This document shows, piece after piece, positions 11,386 to 22,975 of a stretch of DNA of 64,000 nucleotides (the first letter of the stretch is position 1; each line of letters opens with the position of its first letter). The stretch lies in NCBI GenBank assembly GCA_025175895.1, contig CM045987.1, positions 106,815,040-106,879,039 on the forward strand, given 5' to 3'. The position numbers and the translations under genes were made by a program. This DNA comes from Wurfbainia villosa. Taxonomy: Eukaryota; Streptophyta; Magnoliopsida; Zingiberales; Zingiberaceae. The notes below the pieces were generated by a model, which made no database searches, was not told the origin of the DNA, and saw nothing but the letters and a program-made list of their open reading frames with translations.

Positions 11386-13204
11386 TGTTAGTGAAAGCCC
11401 TAGAGTCAATCATATGATGATTGTTGTATGAACTTTATTGTATCATATTCCTATTCGTAAAAGCATGGTTATTATATTTACTTGTATTGGTGCCAAATAA
11501 ACTAAGTATAATAACGTCCTTGAGTAGAAGGTTCTTATCTATATCAATCGATTAGTTGAATCGATAATGAGATGATATAGAGAACACTACTCTTAATCAT
11601 TCCTAGTCAAGTATTAACATTCAAGGACAATGTTAATGCGTAGAGACTAGCATGTAAGTCAACTCAATGACTTGATCTCACAAGTCATGGATATGAGATA
11701 TCAAGTTGACACATGGGTATGCATTAGAGAATGTATACTGAATGATCCGTCATGAGAAAGTATCATGGATCGTTATATGAGTGTCATATACTTTCTCATG
11801 TGACTATTAGTATGACTATTAGTCCTTGGACCTGAAGTCACCATGGTTCCCTACATAAGGAGTTGCATACTTTGGTTTCGTCAAACATCACCCGTAAATG
11901 GGTGGACTATAAAGGTGATTACTGGGTATGTAACAAATTATGCGGAGGGATGTGAGTGATGTAGATGGGATCTATCCCTCCTATATGATGGGAGTGACAT
12001 CATTATTCTTGATAGAGTGAGACCACGAAGTGCATGGCCATGCCCAAATGAGTCAATATGAGATATTGAGCTCATTTGATTAGAGTGAGTCTACTTGGAG
12101 TTCAAGATATTGATTGTACCGAGGATGACATGATCTATGCCTCAATTGGTCAATATAGATGTCAAGGATAGAGAGACATTGTCATATATTGTGAGAGTCA
12201 CAATTAGTAGTCACAAAGGTGATGTTGGATCTTAATATTCTTGTAACTTGGGTAGCAATGATTTGTTGCTAGATACCGCTCATTGCTAATGTTCCTAAAT
12301 AGGTTTAGAAGCATTGCCAACGTTACAAGAACCTATAGGGTCACACACAAAGGGCAATTAGATGGAGATTAGGTTCATATGATGAACCATGAGGATTAGG
12401 TTCATGGGATGAACCAAATTGGATTAAGAGTAATCCAAATTAGACTAATTGAGTTAGACTCAATTTGATTCAAGTGTTGAATGAGTCTAATTTAGATTTG
12501 ATTCATTGAGTCAATTTAAATTAATGAATAGAGATTCATTAAATCAAATTGACTTGAATCAAGTGGTTAGATTTGATCAACCATGGGAGATAAGAGGTCA
12601 AGTTTGACTTGACTTGAGAGGGAAGATGAATGGTCAATTTTGACTTGACCAATTGTCATATCATGGTGACTTGGCATGGGGGTCGCCCAATGATGATGTT
12701 CCACATCATCATGGACTTATCATGTGGTGCCACCTCATGAGGGAGACCAAGAGTCATTGGCTCTTGGAGTTACATGCATGCATGTAACCCCCCAAGAATG
12801 AAGTGGCCGGCCACTTTTCTCTACGGTGGGAAGTTATTGGAATTAACTTCAACTTCATCTTCTTCCTTGCTCTTCCTCAAGCTCTCTCCTATTCCTCACT
12901 TTGGCCGAAACTTCCAAGGGGTGCTAGCACACTCTAGGTTGTTTTTCTCCACCATTTGTCCGTGTGGATACCAATAGAGGAGTGTACACTTGACACTCTT
13001 GAGTTTCGGCAAAGCATTTGGACGAGTGGGATAAGCGAAGAGCGTCGCTACGAGGGTAATGCTCTCATCTTGTAGATATAAGGTAGATCTAGGTTTCCTT
13101 AAACACATACATGTTTTATTTTATATCTTCGCACGGATCCGTGGCTGGGCTTCCGAGGTTTCCGCAACGCAAAAAGCGGTTTTTGCGGCTCGGAAAGTCC
13201 AACA
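11386..13204 (+). repeat. 5' LTR of copia E
   Basis: Begins TGTTAGTGAAAGCC and ends GTCCAACA, one base before the primer site. No second copy is present in the window, so the boundary rests on the TG start, the CA end and the primer site position. Confidence 0.85.
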
Positions 13205-13205
13205 G

Positions 13206-13218
13206 TGGTATCAGAGCC
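13206..13218 (+). promoter_or_regulatory. Primer binding site of copia E (tRNA-iMet)
   Basis: TGGTATCAGAGCC, complementary to the 3' end of initiator methionine tRNA, one base after the LTR. Confidence 0.95.
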
Positions 13219-13971
13219 ACGTGCGAAGCATGTATGTGTTTTTAAATTTGTAGTTTTTGTATTAGATATGAAAATTATAGATTTTTAAGTTTCTGTAAAT
13301 TTCCTTTTTTTATAGATTTTTTGGGTATTTTTCTCGAAGAGTCAAAGCAACAAGTGTTGGGACACTTGTAGGCTTCAACCAATGAGAAAACTCTCCGAAA
13401 CTGTGAGTTCTCGCTTTAGGTTTTTGAGACAGCGACTTAAGTCACTGTAAGATCTAGTAGGGACACTCGCAAAGTTTATTTTTGCGAGTAGGGGCACTGC
13501 CCCTATCCCCGAAAGGGGCCTTGTCCCGCGATCGTGCCCGAAAACCACTTAGCGGGACCGTTACGGAGATGTGACTCATAAAATTGAAAAAAAAAATAGA
13601 AAAAATTATAGAAATATTCTGTAAAATACATAATTTAGAATTATGTATAATTTTGTGATGGTCATGGCCCAAGAACCCCAATATGATTGGATGATAATGT
13701 GTTGTAATTCATAATACGGTCTGCATGTCGTTTTTGTAGTTGTGCATGTTGTATAGGGTATGCGACCTGCGCGTCGTGCCTCTTCTTTTAAAATTCTAGT
13801 TGTAAATAGTTTTAGACTCAAATGTAACTCGAGTTTCATGTTTGTAATGTACAAAATAGAGCGGTGGAAGGTCCACTTGTAGACAGAGTTACGAGGAGGG
13901 AGCCGACAACACATGGCGGTCAAAGGAGGCGCTTGGAGAAGCTGCTAACCCTAGGTTGACCGTCTGATCTT

Positions 13972-13973
<2 letters not shown>

Positions 13974-14030
<57 letters not shown>
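13974..14030. repeat. (TA)n microsatellite
   Basis: Uninterrupted TA dinucleotides for about 57 bases in the leader of copia E. Confidence 0.98.
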
Positions 14031-14033
<3 letters not shown>

Positions 14034-14158
14034 ATGTATGTGATGCATGCTAGTAAATTTTGTTTGTATGTATATGATGCATGCTAGGATATTTTACTTG
14101 TATGTATATGATGCATGCTAGTATAATGCTTATATGTATGTGATGCATGCTAGTATAA
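14031..14158. repeat. Tandem repeat with GATGCATGCTAG cores
   Basis: Four copies of a roughly 35-bp unit containing TGTATGTATATGATGCATGC followed by TAG. The embedded GCATGC and ATGCAT are self-complementary. It adjoins the TA microsatellite and may have grown from it. Confidence 0.85.
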
Positions 14159-14463
14159 GATAATAAAGGCCTTGATGTGTATATGATACACATTCACGAT
14201 TAGATTAAATCATAATCGAATCAACTCGAAAATATCTACCAAGTCTTGATACCCATCACTACCTCGATCATTTGTAGTTGTTGAATCTGCCAAAGCAGAG
14301 CAACACATATTATTTTAGTAGGGTGCAGAGGGACAATCTTGGTCCCGCCTATCACGGCTTGGGTTAGAGTAAGCTCAATTAGATTGAGTAAAACTAGTTA
14401 ACTCAATTGGATTGAGTAGAACTATAGGCATATTCCAACCATTGGAAAGATAGGATAAGATCG

Positions 14464-14521
14464 CATTTACACTAAATCTTGGGCGATTTAGCCAAAGTTA
14501 ACTCAAGGTATTTTGTAAATG
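14464..14521 (+). other. Leader hairpin unit E-1
   Basis: Outer arms CATTTAC (14464-14470) and GTAAATG (14515-14521) are perfectly complementary. The 30-base core 14478-14507 begins CTTGGGCGATTTAGCC and ends CAAG; it can fold further by CTTG with CAAG and GGC with GCC. The core recurs in unit E-2 with one base changed. Confidence 0.7.
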
Positions 14522-14583
14522 TGGGTCTTGATCCTATAAACAAGAGTTGCATAGAGATGTAATCGTTAATGTGTTACCCACCG

Positions 14584-14637
14584 ATCATACTAAGTCTTGG
14601 GCGATTTAGCCAAAGCTAACTCAAGGCTTAGTATGAT
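14584..14637 (+). other. Leader hairpin unit E-2
   Basis: Arms ATCATACTAAGT (14584-14595) and GCTTAGTATGAT (14626-14637) form a 12-bp stem with one G-U pair, directly enclosing the 30-base core (14596-14625). The stem sequence is unrelated to that of E-1 while the core is almost identical. Confidence 0.75.
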
Positions 14638-14783
14638 ATGGATCTTGTCCCGTAGGAATTAGAGCATGTTTGTATGAATCTAGTAATGTGGTTTGACCAC
14701 ATCCATAACTCGATTCTACAAAAGTCCTATAATTCAGTGGGAGCATCATTTAATTAAATACCTAATTAAATGATAAAAGGAAT

Positions 14784-17700
14784 ATGATATTAATTTTTTA
14801 CATTGTGTATGTTGTCGATTACTATGTCGATAAACACGAACACTCTCTCGCTCGTCCCAAGAAGGATAAGCTCAATGGAGCAAATTTCCTGGACTGGTAC
14901 AGGAACCTGAGAATCATTCTCACCCAAGAAAGGAAACTATACGTCCTAGAGCATCCCATTCCGGAGGCACCTCCTACCACTGCCTCGCGAACTGACAAAG
15001 ATGCTTACAAGAAGCATCAAGATGATGCATTAGATGTGTCATGTCTCATGCTCGCGACCATGAAATCTGAGCTTCAGAAGCAACACGAGTTCATGAATGC
15101 TTATGATATGGTTGAACATCTTCGTCAACTATATCAAGGACAAGCAAGGCACGAGATATATGAAGTCTCTAAGGCATTGTTTCAGTTCAAGATTCAAGAT
15201 GGGACTCCCGTAGGTCCATATGTACTCAAGATGATTGGGTGCGTAAAAAACCTACAGAGATTGGGATTCCCACTTGGCCAAGAGTTGGCCACTGACTTGA
15301 TCTTGTAGTCTTTGCCACAAAGCTACAATCAATTTGTCATGAATTACAACATGAATGAAATTGATAAGTCACTGCTTGAGATGCTCAGCATGTTGAGAAC
15401 TGCTGAGCTCAACCTTAAGAAGGGAAAATCGGACTCCATTTTGATGGTGCAAAAGAAGAAAGGCAAGGGCAAGCCTAAAGGTAAGGGAAAGTCTCAAGCC
15501 AAGGGCAAAGGCAAAGAACTGAAACCCAAAGGTGGGGTGGCCAAAGAAGGGGCTTGCTTCCACTGCAAGGAACCTGGACACTGGAAGCGTAACTGCAAAG
15601 CCTACCTGAAAGATCTTAAGAAGAAGAGAAGTGACACTTCTACTTCAGGTATAAATGTTATAGAAGTCAATCTATCTATTTCTTCATCATGGGTGTTAGA
15701 TACTGGATGTGTATCTCACATTTGTACCAATGTGCAGGCGCTGAGAAATAGCAGGGCATTGATAAAGGGCGAGGTGGACCTACAATTAGGCAATGGAGCA
15801 AAAGTTGTTGTTGTTGCTGTAGGAACTTATGATCTATCTCTGCCCTCTGGGCTTATACTAGAATTAGATGAATGTTGTTATATGCCTGCTTTGACTAAGA
15901 ACATAATTTCGGTTTCTTGTTTGGACAAGAAAGGATTTACATTTATAATAAAGAACAAATGTTGTTCAGTTTATTTAAATGATATATTCTATTGTAGTGC
16001 ACCTCTAATGAACGGACTCTACTTTATAGACTTAGAGAGCCCTATCTATAACATAAGTACTAAAAGGTTCAAGTCAAATGAGTTGAACCAAACCTATCTC
16101 TGACATTGTTGCTTAGGTCACATAAATGAGAGTCGCTTATCTCATCTCCATAAGGATGGGCTGCTGGACTCATTTGATTTTGAATCATATGAGACATGCG
16201 AGTCTTGCCTTTTAGGCAAGATGACCAAGACTCCCTTTAGTGGACACGGCGAGAGAGCAATAGACTTGTTAGGACTTATACATAGTGATGTATGCGGTCC
16301 TTTTAATGTTGTTGCTAGAGGTGGTTACAGGTACTTCATTACATTTACTGATGACTTCAGTATATATGGTTATGTGTATCTGATGACACATAAATCAAAA
16401 TCCTTTGAAAAGTTCAAAGAATTCAAGAATGAAGTACAAAACCAGCTTAGCAAGAGTATTAAGATTCTTCGATCAGATCGAGGTGGTGAATACCTTAGTC
16501 ATGAGTTTCGTAACTATCTAGCTGAGTGTGGGATTCTATCCCAACTCACTCCTCCTGGAACACTACAGTGGAATGGTGTATCCGAAAGGAGGAATCGTAC
16601 CCTATTAGATATGGTATGATCTATGATGAGTCACATAGATCTTCCTATATCCTTTTGGAGATATTCTCTAGACACAACATCCTTCACACTTAACCGTGTA
16701 CCATCCAAGGCTGTGATAAAGACACCATATACGATATGGACAGGGAGAAATCTCAAGATGTCTTTCATGAGAATTTGGGGTTGTGAGGCTTATGTTCGAC
16801 GTCAAGTCTCAGACAAACTGGGACCCAAATCCGATAAGTGCTATTTTGTTGGATATCCCAAGGAGACGAAGGGATATTACTTCTATATTCCCAGTCAGCA
16901 CAAAGTGTTTGTGGCAAAGACTAGGGTTTTTCTAGAAAGGGATTTTGTTTCTAGAAAAACTAGTGGGAGTACGTTCAATCTTGAAGAAATTTAAGATAAG
17001 GACCATAACACTGAGGCCTTGATGGAGGTTGAACAGATACCACAAAGTGTTGTGGGTGATGAGATTGTTGCACAAAGAGTTGTGGAACAACCACCTATTC
17101 AGGTAGACCTACCTCTTCGCAGGTGTGATAGGGTACGTCGTCAGCCTGAGAGATACTCATTTCTCTTGTCTGACCATGTTGACGTTATGCTCATTGAGAA
17201 TGAGCCTACCTCCTATCAGGAAGCTGTGATGAGCCCAGACTCTGAGAAATGGCTAGAGGCCATGAGATTCGATATGGAATCCATGTACACCAACCAAGTA
17301 TGGACTTTGGTTGATCCACCTGAAGGGGTCAAACCCATTGGGTGTAAGTGGGTCTTTAAGAGAAAGAATGACATGGATGGACTTACGCATACCTATAAGG
17401 GCCAATTGGTGGCTAAAGGTTTCAAGCAAATTCATGGTATTGACTATGATGAAACCTTTTCTCTAATGGCAATGTTTAAGTCCATTCAGATCATGCTTAT
17501 TATTGCAGCATACCACGATTATGAGATCTGGCAGATGGATGTCAAAATCGCATTTCTAAATGGAAACTTACTCGAGGATGTGTACATGATGCAACCTGAG
17601 GGTTTTGTAGATCCAAAGCATACTGGAAAAGTATGCAAGCTGTAAAGGTCCATTTATGGGCTAAAGCAAGCTTCTTGGAGATGGAATCTATGATTCGATG

Positions 17701-18327
17701 ATGCGATCAAACAGTTTGGTTTCATCAAGAATGAAGATGAACCTTGTGTCTACAAGAGGGTTAATGGGAACACAGTTATCTTCCTTGTATTGTATGTGGA
17801 TGATATACTACTCATTGGGAATGATATCCCTTCGCTACAGTCTGTGAAGACTTGGCTTGGGACATGCTTCTCAATGAAGGACTTAGGTGAAGCAGCATGT
17901 ATACTAGGCATCAAGATCTATAGAGATAGATCTAAGAGATTGCTTGGCCTAAGTCAGAGTACATATATTGATACGGTATTACTACGGTTTGCCATGCAGA
18001 AATCCAAGAAGGGACTTCTGTCGATGTCACATGGTGTGAGTCTTTCGAAGACTCAAAGTCCCTCTTCTAGAGAAGAGAGAGACCGCATGGATAAGATCCC
18101 TTATGCATCTGCTATATGATCTATCATGTACGCCATGTTGTGTACTCGTCTTGATGTCTCGTATGCTTTGAGCAAGACGAGTAGATACCAGTAAGATCCA
18201 GATGAGCGTCACTGGATAACAGTCAAGAATATTCTTAAGTACTTGAGAAGGACTAAAGAATATTTCTTGATATTTAGAGGCGATGAGGAGCTAGATGTAA
18301 AGGGTTATAACGATGCCAACTTCCAAA
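14784..18327 (+). pseudogene. Copia E gag-pol, one frame with eight stops, 3' truncated
   Basis: All parts share one frame. In order: gag shell with NFLDWYRNLRIILTQ (about 14880); CCHC knuckle CFHCKEPGHWKRNC (15557-15598); protease with VLDTGC (15693); integrase zinc region, then HSDVCGP, RSDRGGEY and NGVSERRNRTL supplying D, D and E (16280-16610); reverse transcriptase with IWQMDVKIAFLNG (17527) and YVDDILLIGN (17793); RNase H start ending at GYNDANFQ. Stops lie at 15306, 16101, 16617, 16992, 17643, 17691, 18117 and 18192. The first 26 or so residues from the ATG at 14784 do not resemble gag, so the original start is uncertain. Compared with K, most stops look like C-to-T or G-to-A changes. 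Confidence 0.9.
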
Positions 18328-18594
18328 GAACACTCCTTCTCGGAACAATCCGGGGGTGAAGAAACCTCATACAATGTTTACAACAATAAACAAGATAACT
18401 ACAAGCATGAAAAACAAGTAAAGGGAACTTTACAACAAAGAATGCTTTTGCTTGCTTGTTAGGTTTCTTGGACTGCACTTGAAAACCCTGAATTGCACTA
18501 GCAAATCACCTCAAATCACCTTAAGAACCATGGCCAAAATCCTTCTCTTCAAGCTCCTTATAAAGCTGCAACTCGGGCTGATTTTTGCCTAGTA

Positions 18595-18956
18595 GTCGAC
18601 TGCCCATACCTAGTAGTCGACTTCTCTTGTAGCCTTTATCTCACAATGACTTGATCCACACTGGAAAAACTCCAACGGATAGCTGACCAGTCGACTACCA
18701 AACCCTAGCAGTCGACTGCCACCACCGTAAGTCAAATGCCTAGGTGACTACGGAGCTTTCTGTGTCCGTGGCCACAAACAACAATTGTATGCCCTTCATG
18801 GCAGTCAACTACTCAAGGTGATTTAACTGCCTAATGTTGGCAGTCGACTGCCAAGGCCACTCGAATGTAGTCGATCGGTAGTCGACTGGTCATAATCTCA
18901 GTCGACTATTGAGAGTCGACTCGGCTACCAAGTGTCAAAACACTTGACCAGTCGAC
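18595..18956. repeat. Cluster of GTCGAC palindromes in the U3 of LTR F
   Basis: Nine GTCGAC hexamers, most in the context AGTCGACT, lie in about 360 bases. The same word recurs in the left LTR of J (three near 24188-24320). Confidence 0.85.
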
Positions 18957-19149
18957 TTCTAAACCATAACCATGAGGTTTAACCTCAAGTATAATTCCCT
19001 CACACTTGTTAAATCACTCTTTGCCTAGATCTAAGCCTTCTAGCCACCTCCGTCAGTCTCACGCCTATCGGACTCCTCCAAGTCATCCATGACTTGTTCA
19101 TCCATACGTTTTCCTTCAGGTGCTTTCATCAGCTATTGTCATGATAACC

Positions 19150-19515
19150 GGGTCTATACCGCCAAGGTACATTTAGGCTTACGCTGCCAAGACACACGCT
19201 TGGACTTTATGCTACTAAACATTGGACTTATGCATCCAAGACTACCGCTTGGACTTTACGCTGCCAATATCACACCCTTGGACTTTCCCAAATGCCAAGA
19301 CCCATGCTTGGACTTTCCAAATGCCAAGACCCATGCTTGGACTTTCCAAATGCCAATACTCATGCTTGGACTTTCCACTTGCCAAGACCTATGCTTGGAC
19401 TTTGCATGCCAAGTACCCAAGACTTGGACTTTACCATGCCAAGTACACATGACTTGGACTTTCCCATGCCAAGTACACCAGACTTGGACTTTCCAATGCC
19501 AAGTGTCCCACTTGG
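19150..19515. repeat. About 30-bp tandem repeat array in LTR F
   Basis: Around a dozen copies of a unit built on ATGCCAAGACCCATGCTTGG and ACTTTCCAA. Because the unit is close to a multiple of three, both strands give open frames with repeated LDF- or KVQ-like peptides; these are by-products of the repeat. Confidence 0.9.
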
Positions 19516-19713
19516 ACTTCTCCATCATATGGTCAACCCCATATCAACCATGTAGTCAACCATCAAAATACTACTCGAGTCAAACTCGAGTATGGTCAAT
19601 CATGACCTGGATCAATTGCACCAACAATCTCCCCAAACCATTATCAAACATCAAAATACTACTCAAGTAAAACTCGAGTGCAGTCAATTGTAACCTAGGA
19701 CGATTGCACCAAA

Positions 19714-21499
19714 AATCTCCCCCTTTTTGATGTTTGACAAAAACCACAAAAACCTTGAAACCTTTGAGTTAGGCCACCTAATTCAATCCAATCCAAAAAT
19801 ACTTCCAATTCTCCAAATTGGAATTTCTCAAAATTCCCTCCTTTTTGACATACATCAAAAAGGCTCTCCCTAAGGGAATCAATATCTCATATCTCAATGA
19901 GATATTACAATCTCCCCCTTGGTCTAAAAACATCTAGGATTGATTCACTCTTCCTAGTGATAAGTCCCATATCAGTAAATGAGAGGCAATCCTCACTTCT
20001 CCAAATTCTCAATTCTCCCCCTTAGAGGAAAAAAACACATCCATCATCCCATGATGGATAACCTCCCCCTAAAGGCTTGCTCCCCCTTGACCATTGCACC
20101 AACAATGTCATTGGAGTGTCCCTAAGCCTATAAGAACACTAAAAAAATCAAAATTAAGGATAAAAGTTCAAACTCGAACTTTCACACACCTCAAAATTTG
20201 ATTCTCACCCTAAACAACTCTCCTAATCCATTTCCAATGGATTTTCACCCTTCCAATGCTTTCCAAAGCATATCCTAAGGTAAGGTTAGGAGCAGTTAGG
20301 GTAGCCTAAGATGGCTAAAACATGGGCTAAACAATCTTGTTTACCCGAAATCATTCTTGGCAGTTGACTCAGTCAATAACCAATCGATCGCTTAACTCAC
20401 TATTGCCATAAGTGTGATCGATTTCTTCAGATGCAGAAATTAGAAATAAAAAATTGAGTTTCAAAAATTCATAAATAATTATACACAATACAAAAAATCA
20501 TGAAAGTTCATATATATAATACTTATATCAATCATTATGGGTGAAAAATATTTTATAATAAAATACCCATTAAAATGAAAGATTGACACAAAGTTCAAAA
20601 TCGTTGAAAATTTCAATGTTTTGACCCTACTTTATATCACCTCCATCAATGGTGATTTCTATCAAAAGATAGACTTCGTCAAGATTTTTCAAAATGATTT
20701 TGAAATATTTTTGAAACTTTACTTTCAATCATGGTATATGGGCTAAGTATACATGACTTGTATACTCACTTTTCTCATGATTTATACCTATGATTGAGAT
20801 GAGTTTGAGTTCATCTAGATGCAACATCTATGCACCTTGAACTTAACTCATTTTCCTAACATCTCACATGTATCTAAGGTGTATCAATACACACACATGT
20901 CAATGTAATGTGAGATGTGATTTTTGGTTATTCCTAGACTAAGGTCTCATGCATTTTTCTAGGCAACTCTATTTGATTCCCTTATACATGGGACTTCAAA
21001 TCATGTCATAGTCCTTAAATCAATTTTAATTCACTTACATGCATGAATAATGATTATGGCATACAAGATAGCATAAATAGAAACATGTGCCAATAATCAT
21101 GATGTCATGACATAAGAATTTAAACCTAAGTATTCATGAATAAAAACTAAACCTGAACATTATCATGACATTTAATGAATAGAATGAAATATGATGTCAT
21201 GAAATGACATATGACAAACAAATCATAATAAATAAAATATAAAGGTATAATAATACCTAAATTTTAGTATTAATTGACATTGGTAATGATTAAGCCCATT
21301 TTTCCATAAACCTAATTGTGCCAACTTGATCAATTTTTCATACTTCTCAAATTACATTAGCACATCCTAAAATTCTTTAGGAATAAAATCTAACCACATT
21401 TCTAAAGTATAACATTACCTTGGGAATGTTCTAAAGTGTCAACTCTACCATGGTTTGGTTAACTACCTATCCACTTAGGGTTGACACACCCTAACCCAT
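19714..21499 (-). other. Interior 3' non-coding part of element F
   Basis: Begins with the purine tract (ATCTCCCCCTTTTTGATG on the plus strand, 19714 on). Several further CTCCCCCTT tracts occur near 19910, 20015 and 20065. AT-rich with no coding blocks. It corresponds in position and style to 24891-26148 of element J. Confidence 0.6.
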
Positions 21500-21931
21500 C
21501 TAGTGTGAATCAATCACGCTCCTAGGAACCCAATACCTATTGGAGCTCCTTGGATTAATTAGGTATTCACTAGGGATAACTTCTTTAGATACCCTCCTAA
21601 CTCCCCTTTTTGGCTTAAAAACCTTGGTCATTTGGGTCTTGTCTTGGTCAACTCTAGGAATGGCTTCCCTTGTGACCTTCTTAGTGGTTTTCCTATGTTT
21701 CATAGAAACCTTGGCCACTAGGCACTTACCATGGTTAACCTTAGGGATAACTTCCCTAGTAACCTTAGTTTTTCTGGACCTATGGGTTGTTCTATAATCA
21801 ATTGGAACACTATGATAGATCTCCTTGGGCTTAGGTTTGTGACTCAAACCTTTCTTGCCCCTAGGTGGCTCTTGCCACCTGGGGGCAAGAACATGGGAAG
21901 TTGATACTTGGGGGTATTCTTGTACCAACAC
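21500..21931 (-). pseudogene. Element F gag, C-terminal remnant
   Basis: A 143-residue frame, very basic, with three repeats of the type KVTREVIPKVNHGK. It ends in EYLINPRSSNRYWVPRSV, which parallels the end of the J gag (EYLVNPIGKNLFWVPKSI). This marks F as a relative of the SIRE-like/TR-GAG family. Nothing of the shell domain or zinc knuckle is left upstream; sequence identity is lost at about 21932, so F is truncated here. Confidence 0.6.
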
Positions 21932-22259
21932 TTGATAGATAGTGTGACCTTAGTGGATGATGTAAGTATACGAGAAGGATAACATGGGAAGTTGCCCGAT
22001 AGATTTGGTGCATCTGAGAGACTAGAAGCTTGTATAAGAGTAATCTGGTTGAACAAGAAGAGCACACGAGGAGTGAGCTGGAAGGGCTCAGTGCATTAGA
22101 GGGATGAAAAGTTAGGAGGAAGCTAATGTAAGTTAAGTTGCAAAGAGAGAATTGAGTGACTTGTACTCAAAATGAGAGTAGGAACTCAATTTAAGTAGAC
22201 TTGGTCATAGATAACCTAAGTCAAAGTTTCAGAGTACCAAAACAAGGTTCTGGACAACC
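21932..22259. other. Unassigned sequence
   Basis: No coding blocks, no terminal repeats recognised. It joins the F gag remnant to an LTR-like stretch. Confidence 0.4.
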
Positions 22260-22975
22260 GAATTTGATTTGAGTGCCCTTATGTATGTATTTTATCTAAC
22301 ATAGTTTGGTTTGGTGTTTATATATATATATATATATATGCAAGCAATTGGAAGTGTTCTAGGTGACCAAAAATGATCACAAATCGGTGATCATAACAAA
22401 AAATCGAGATCCACAAGAATCACTAGTGTAGGTGTTCGAAATGAGTCCGAGCACCTAGAATGGTGATATATCAGTAAAAAGTGATTGAATCTAGCCTGTT
22501 CGAAGATAAATGCCATCTATCTTCCAGGCGCTCGGAAGACTTTCGGTACCCTAGAATAGTGCCACATCAGCATCAAGATCAGATCGAGGAGAAGTCTATA
22601 TAAGGAGCCTTAGAGCTCGAATGCAACACATCAACACATTCTAAGAGCTCCTACAATACTATCCTTATTCTTTCTTGAGCTATCTCCTTGTACTCTTTTA
22701 TTGTGTCAGAGATTTCTTCACCTCCAATACTTTATTGAAGAGGAGAAAGTTAATGGTAGTCAAACCTATGCATAGGCCTTGGACTAGCAACTCTAGGGAT
22801 TGTGAACTAAGTACCCTTTCATTTGCTCTCTTTCTTTTATGTGTTTATTCATTTAATGTGTGTTTCCTCATTAAGTGTTTAGCAAGAGGAAGAAAAAAAA
22901 TATAAAATTGTAGTTATCGGTAGTCACCCCTCCCCTCTATCCATCCTACTGCTTCCACATATCACATCCCCAACA
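22260..22975 (+). repeat. Probable LTR fragment, SIRE-like, plus orientation
   Basis: Contains a TATA-like CTATATAAGGAGCC at about 22597, a poly-TA run (22318-22339) and a terminal section TAGTCACCCCTCCCCTC near 22922, analogous to the pyrimidine-rich LTR ends of Q and J. No clear partner or left boundary, so the limits are approximate. Confidence 0.4.

Larger units (their letters stand above)
13219..14783 (+). other. Leader (5' UTR) of copia E
   Basis: Non-coding. Contains an AT microsatellite (13974-14030), a tandem array with GATGCATGC cores (14031-14158), two CTCAATT-ATTGAG palindromes near 14370-14430, and two hairpin units with a shared 30-base core (14464-14521 and 14584-14637). The sequence before 13970 shows no clear repeat. 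Confidence 0.75.
11386..18327 (+). mobile_element. Copia element E, 3' end missing
   Basis: A plus-strand Ty1/copia copy: LTR 11386-13204, initiator-Met primer site, 1.57 kb leader, gag and pol to the middle of RNase H. No 3' LTR or purine tract follows; at 18327 the sequence passes directly into the SIRE-like LTR F. All coding blocks lie in one reading frame, interrupted only by stops. The LTR length and gag NFLDWYRNLRI block make it a relative of K and, more distantly, C. Confidence 0.88.
18328..19713 (-). repeat. 3' LTR of SIRE-like element F
   Basis: Starts within the LTR (its U5 end is missing, having lost the G-run and TGAATAG signature), aligns loosely with D, and ends on the plus strand at GCACCAA followed by ATCTCCCCC, the reverse complement of a purine tract plus LTR start. 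It contains nine GTCGAC hexamers between 18595 and 18956 and a 30-bp tandem array at 19150-19515. The junction with copia E at 18327/18328 has no terminal motif on either side, which suggests deletion or recombination. Confidence 0.65.

Noticed and set aside
10899..18400. D and F as one LTR simply split by copia E
   Set aside because: F resumes about 270 bases earlier in the LTR than D ends and the shared part is only loosely similar, so a simple insertion does not fit.
19089..19670. 193-residue open frame with repeated LDF motifs, and frames on the other strand
   Set aside because: It coincides with the 30-bp tandem array in LTR F; open frames in several phases are a by-product of the repeat length.
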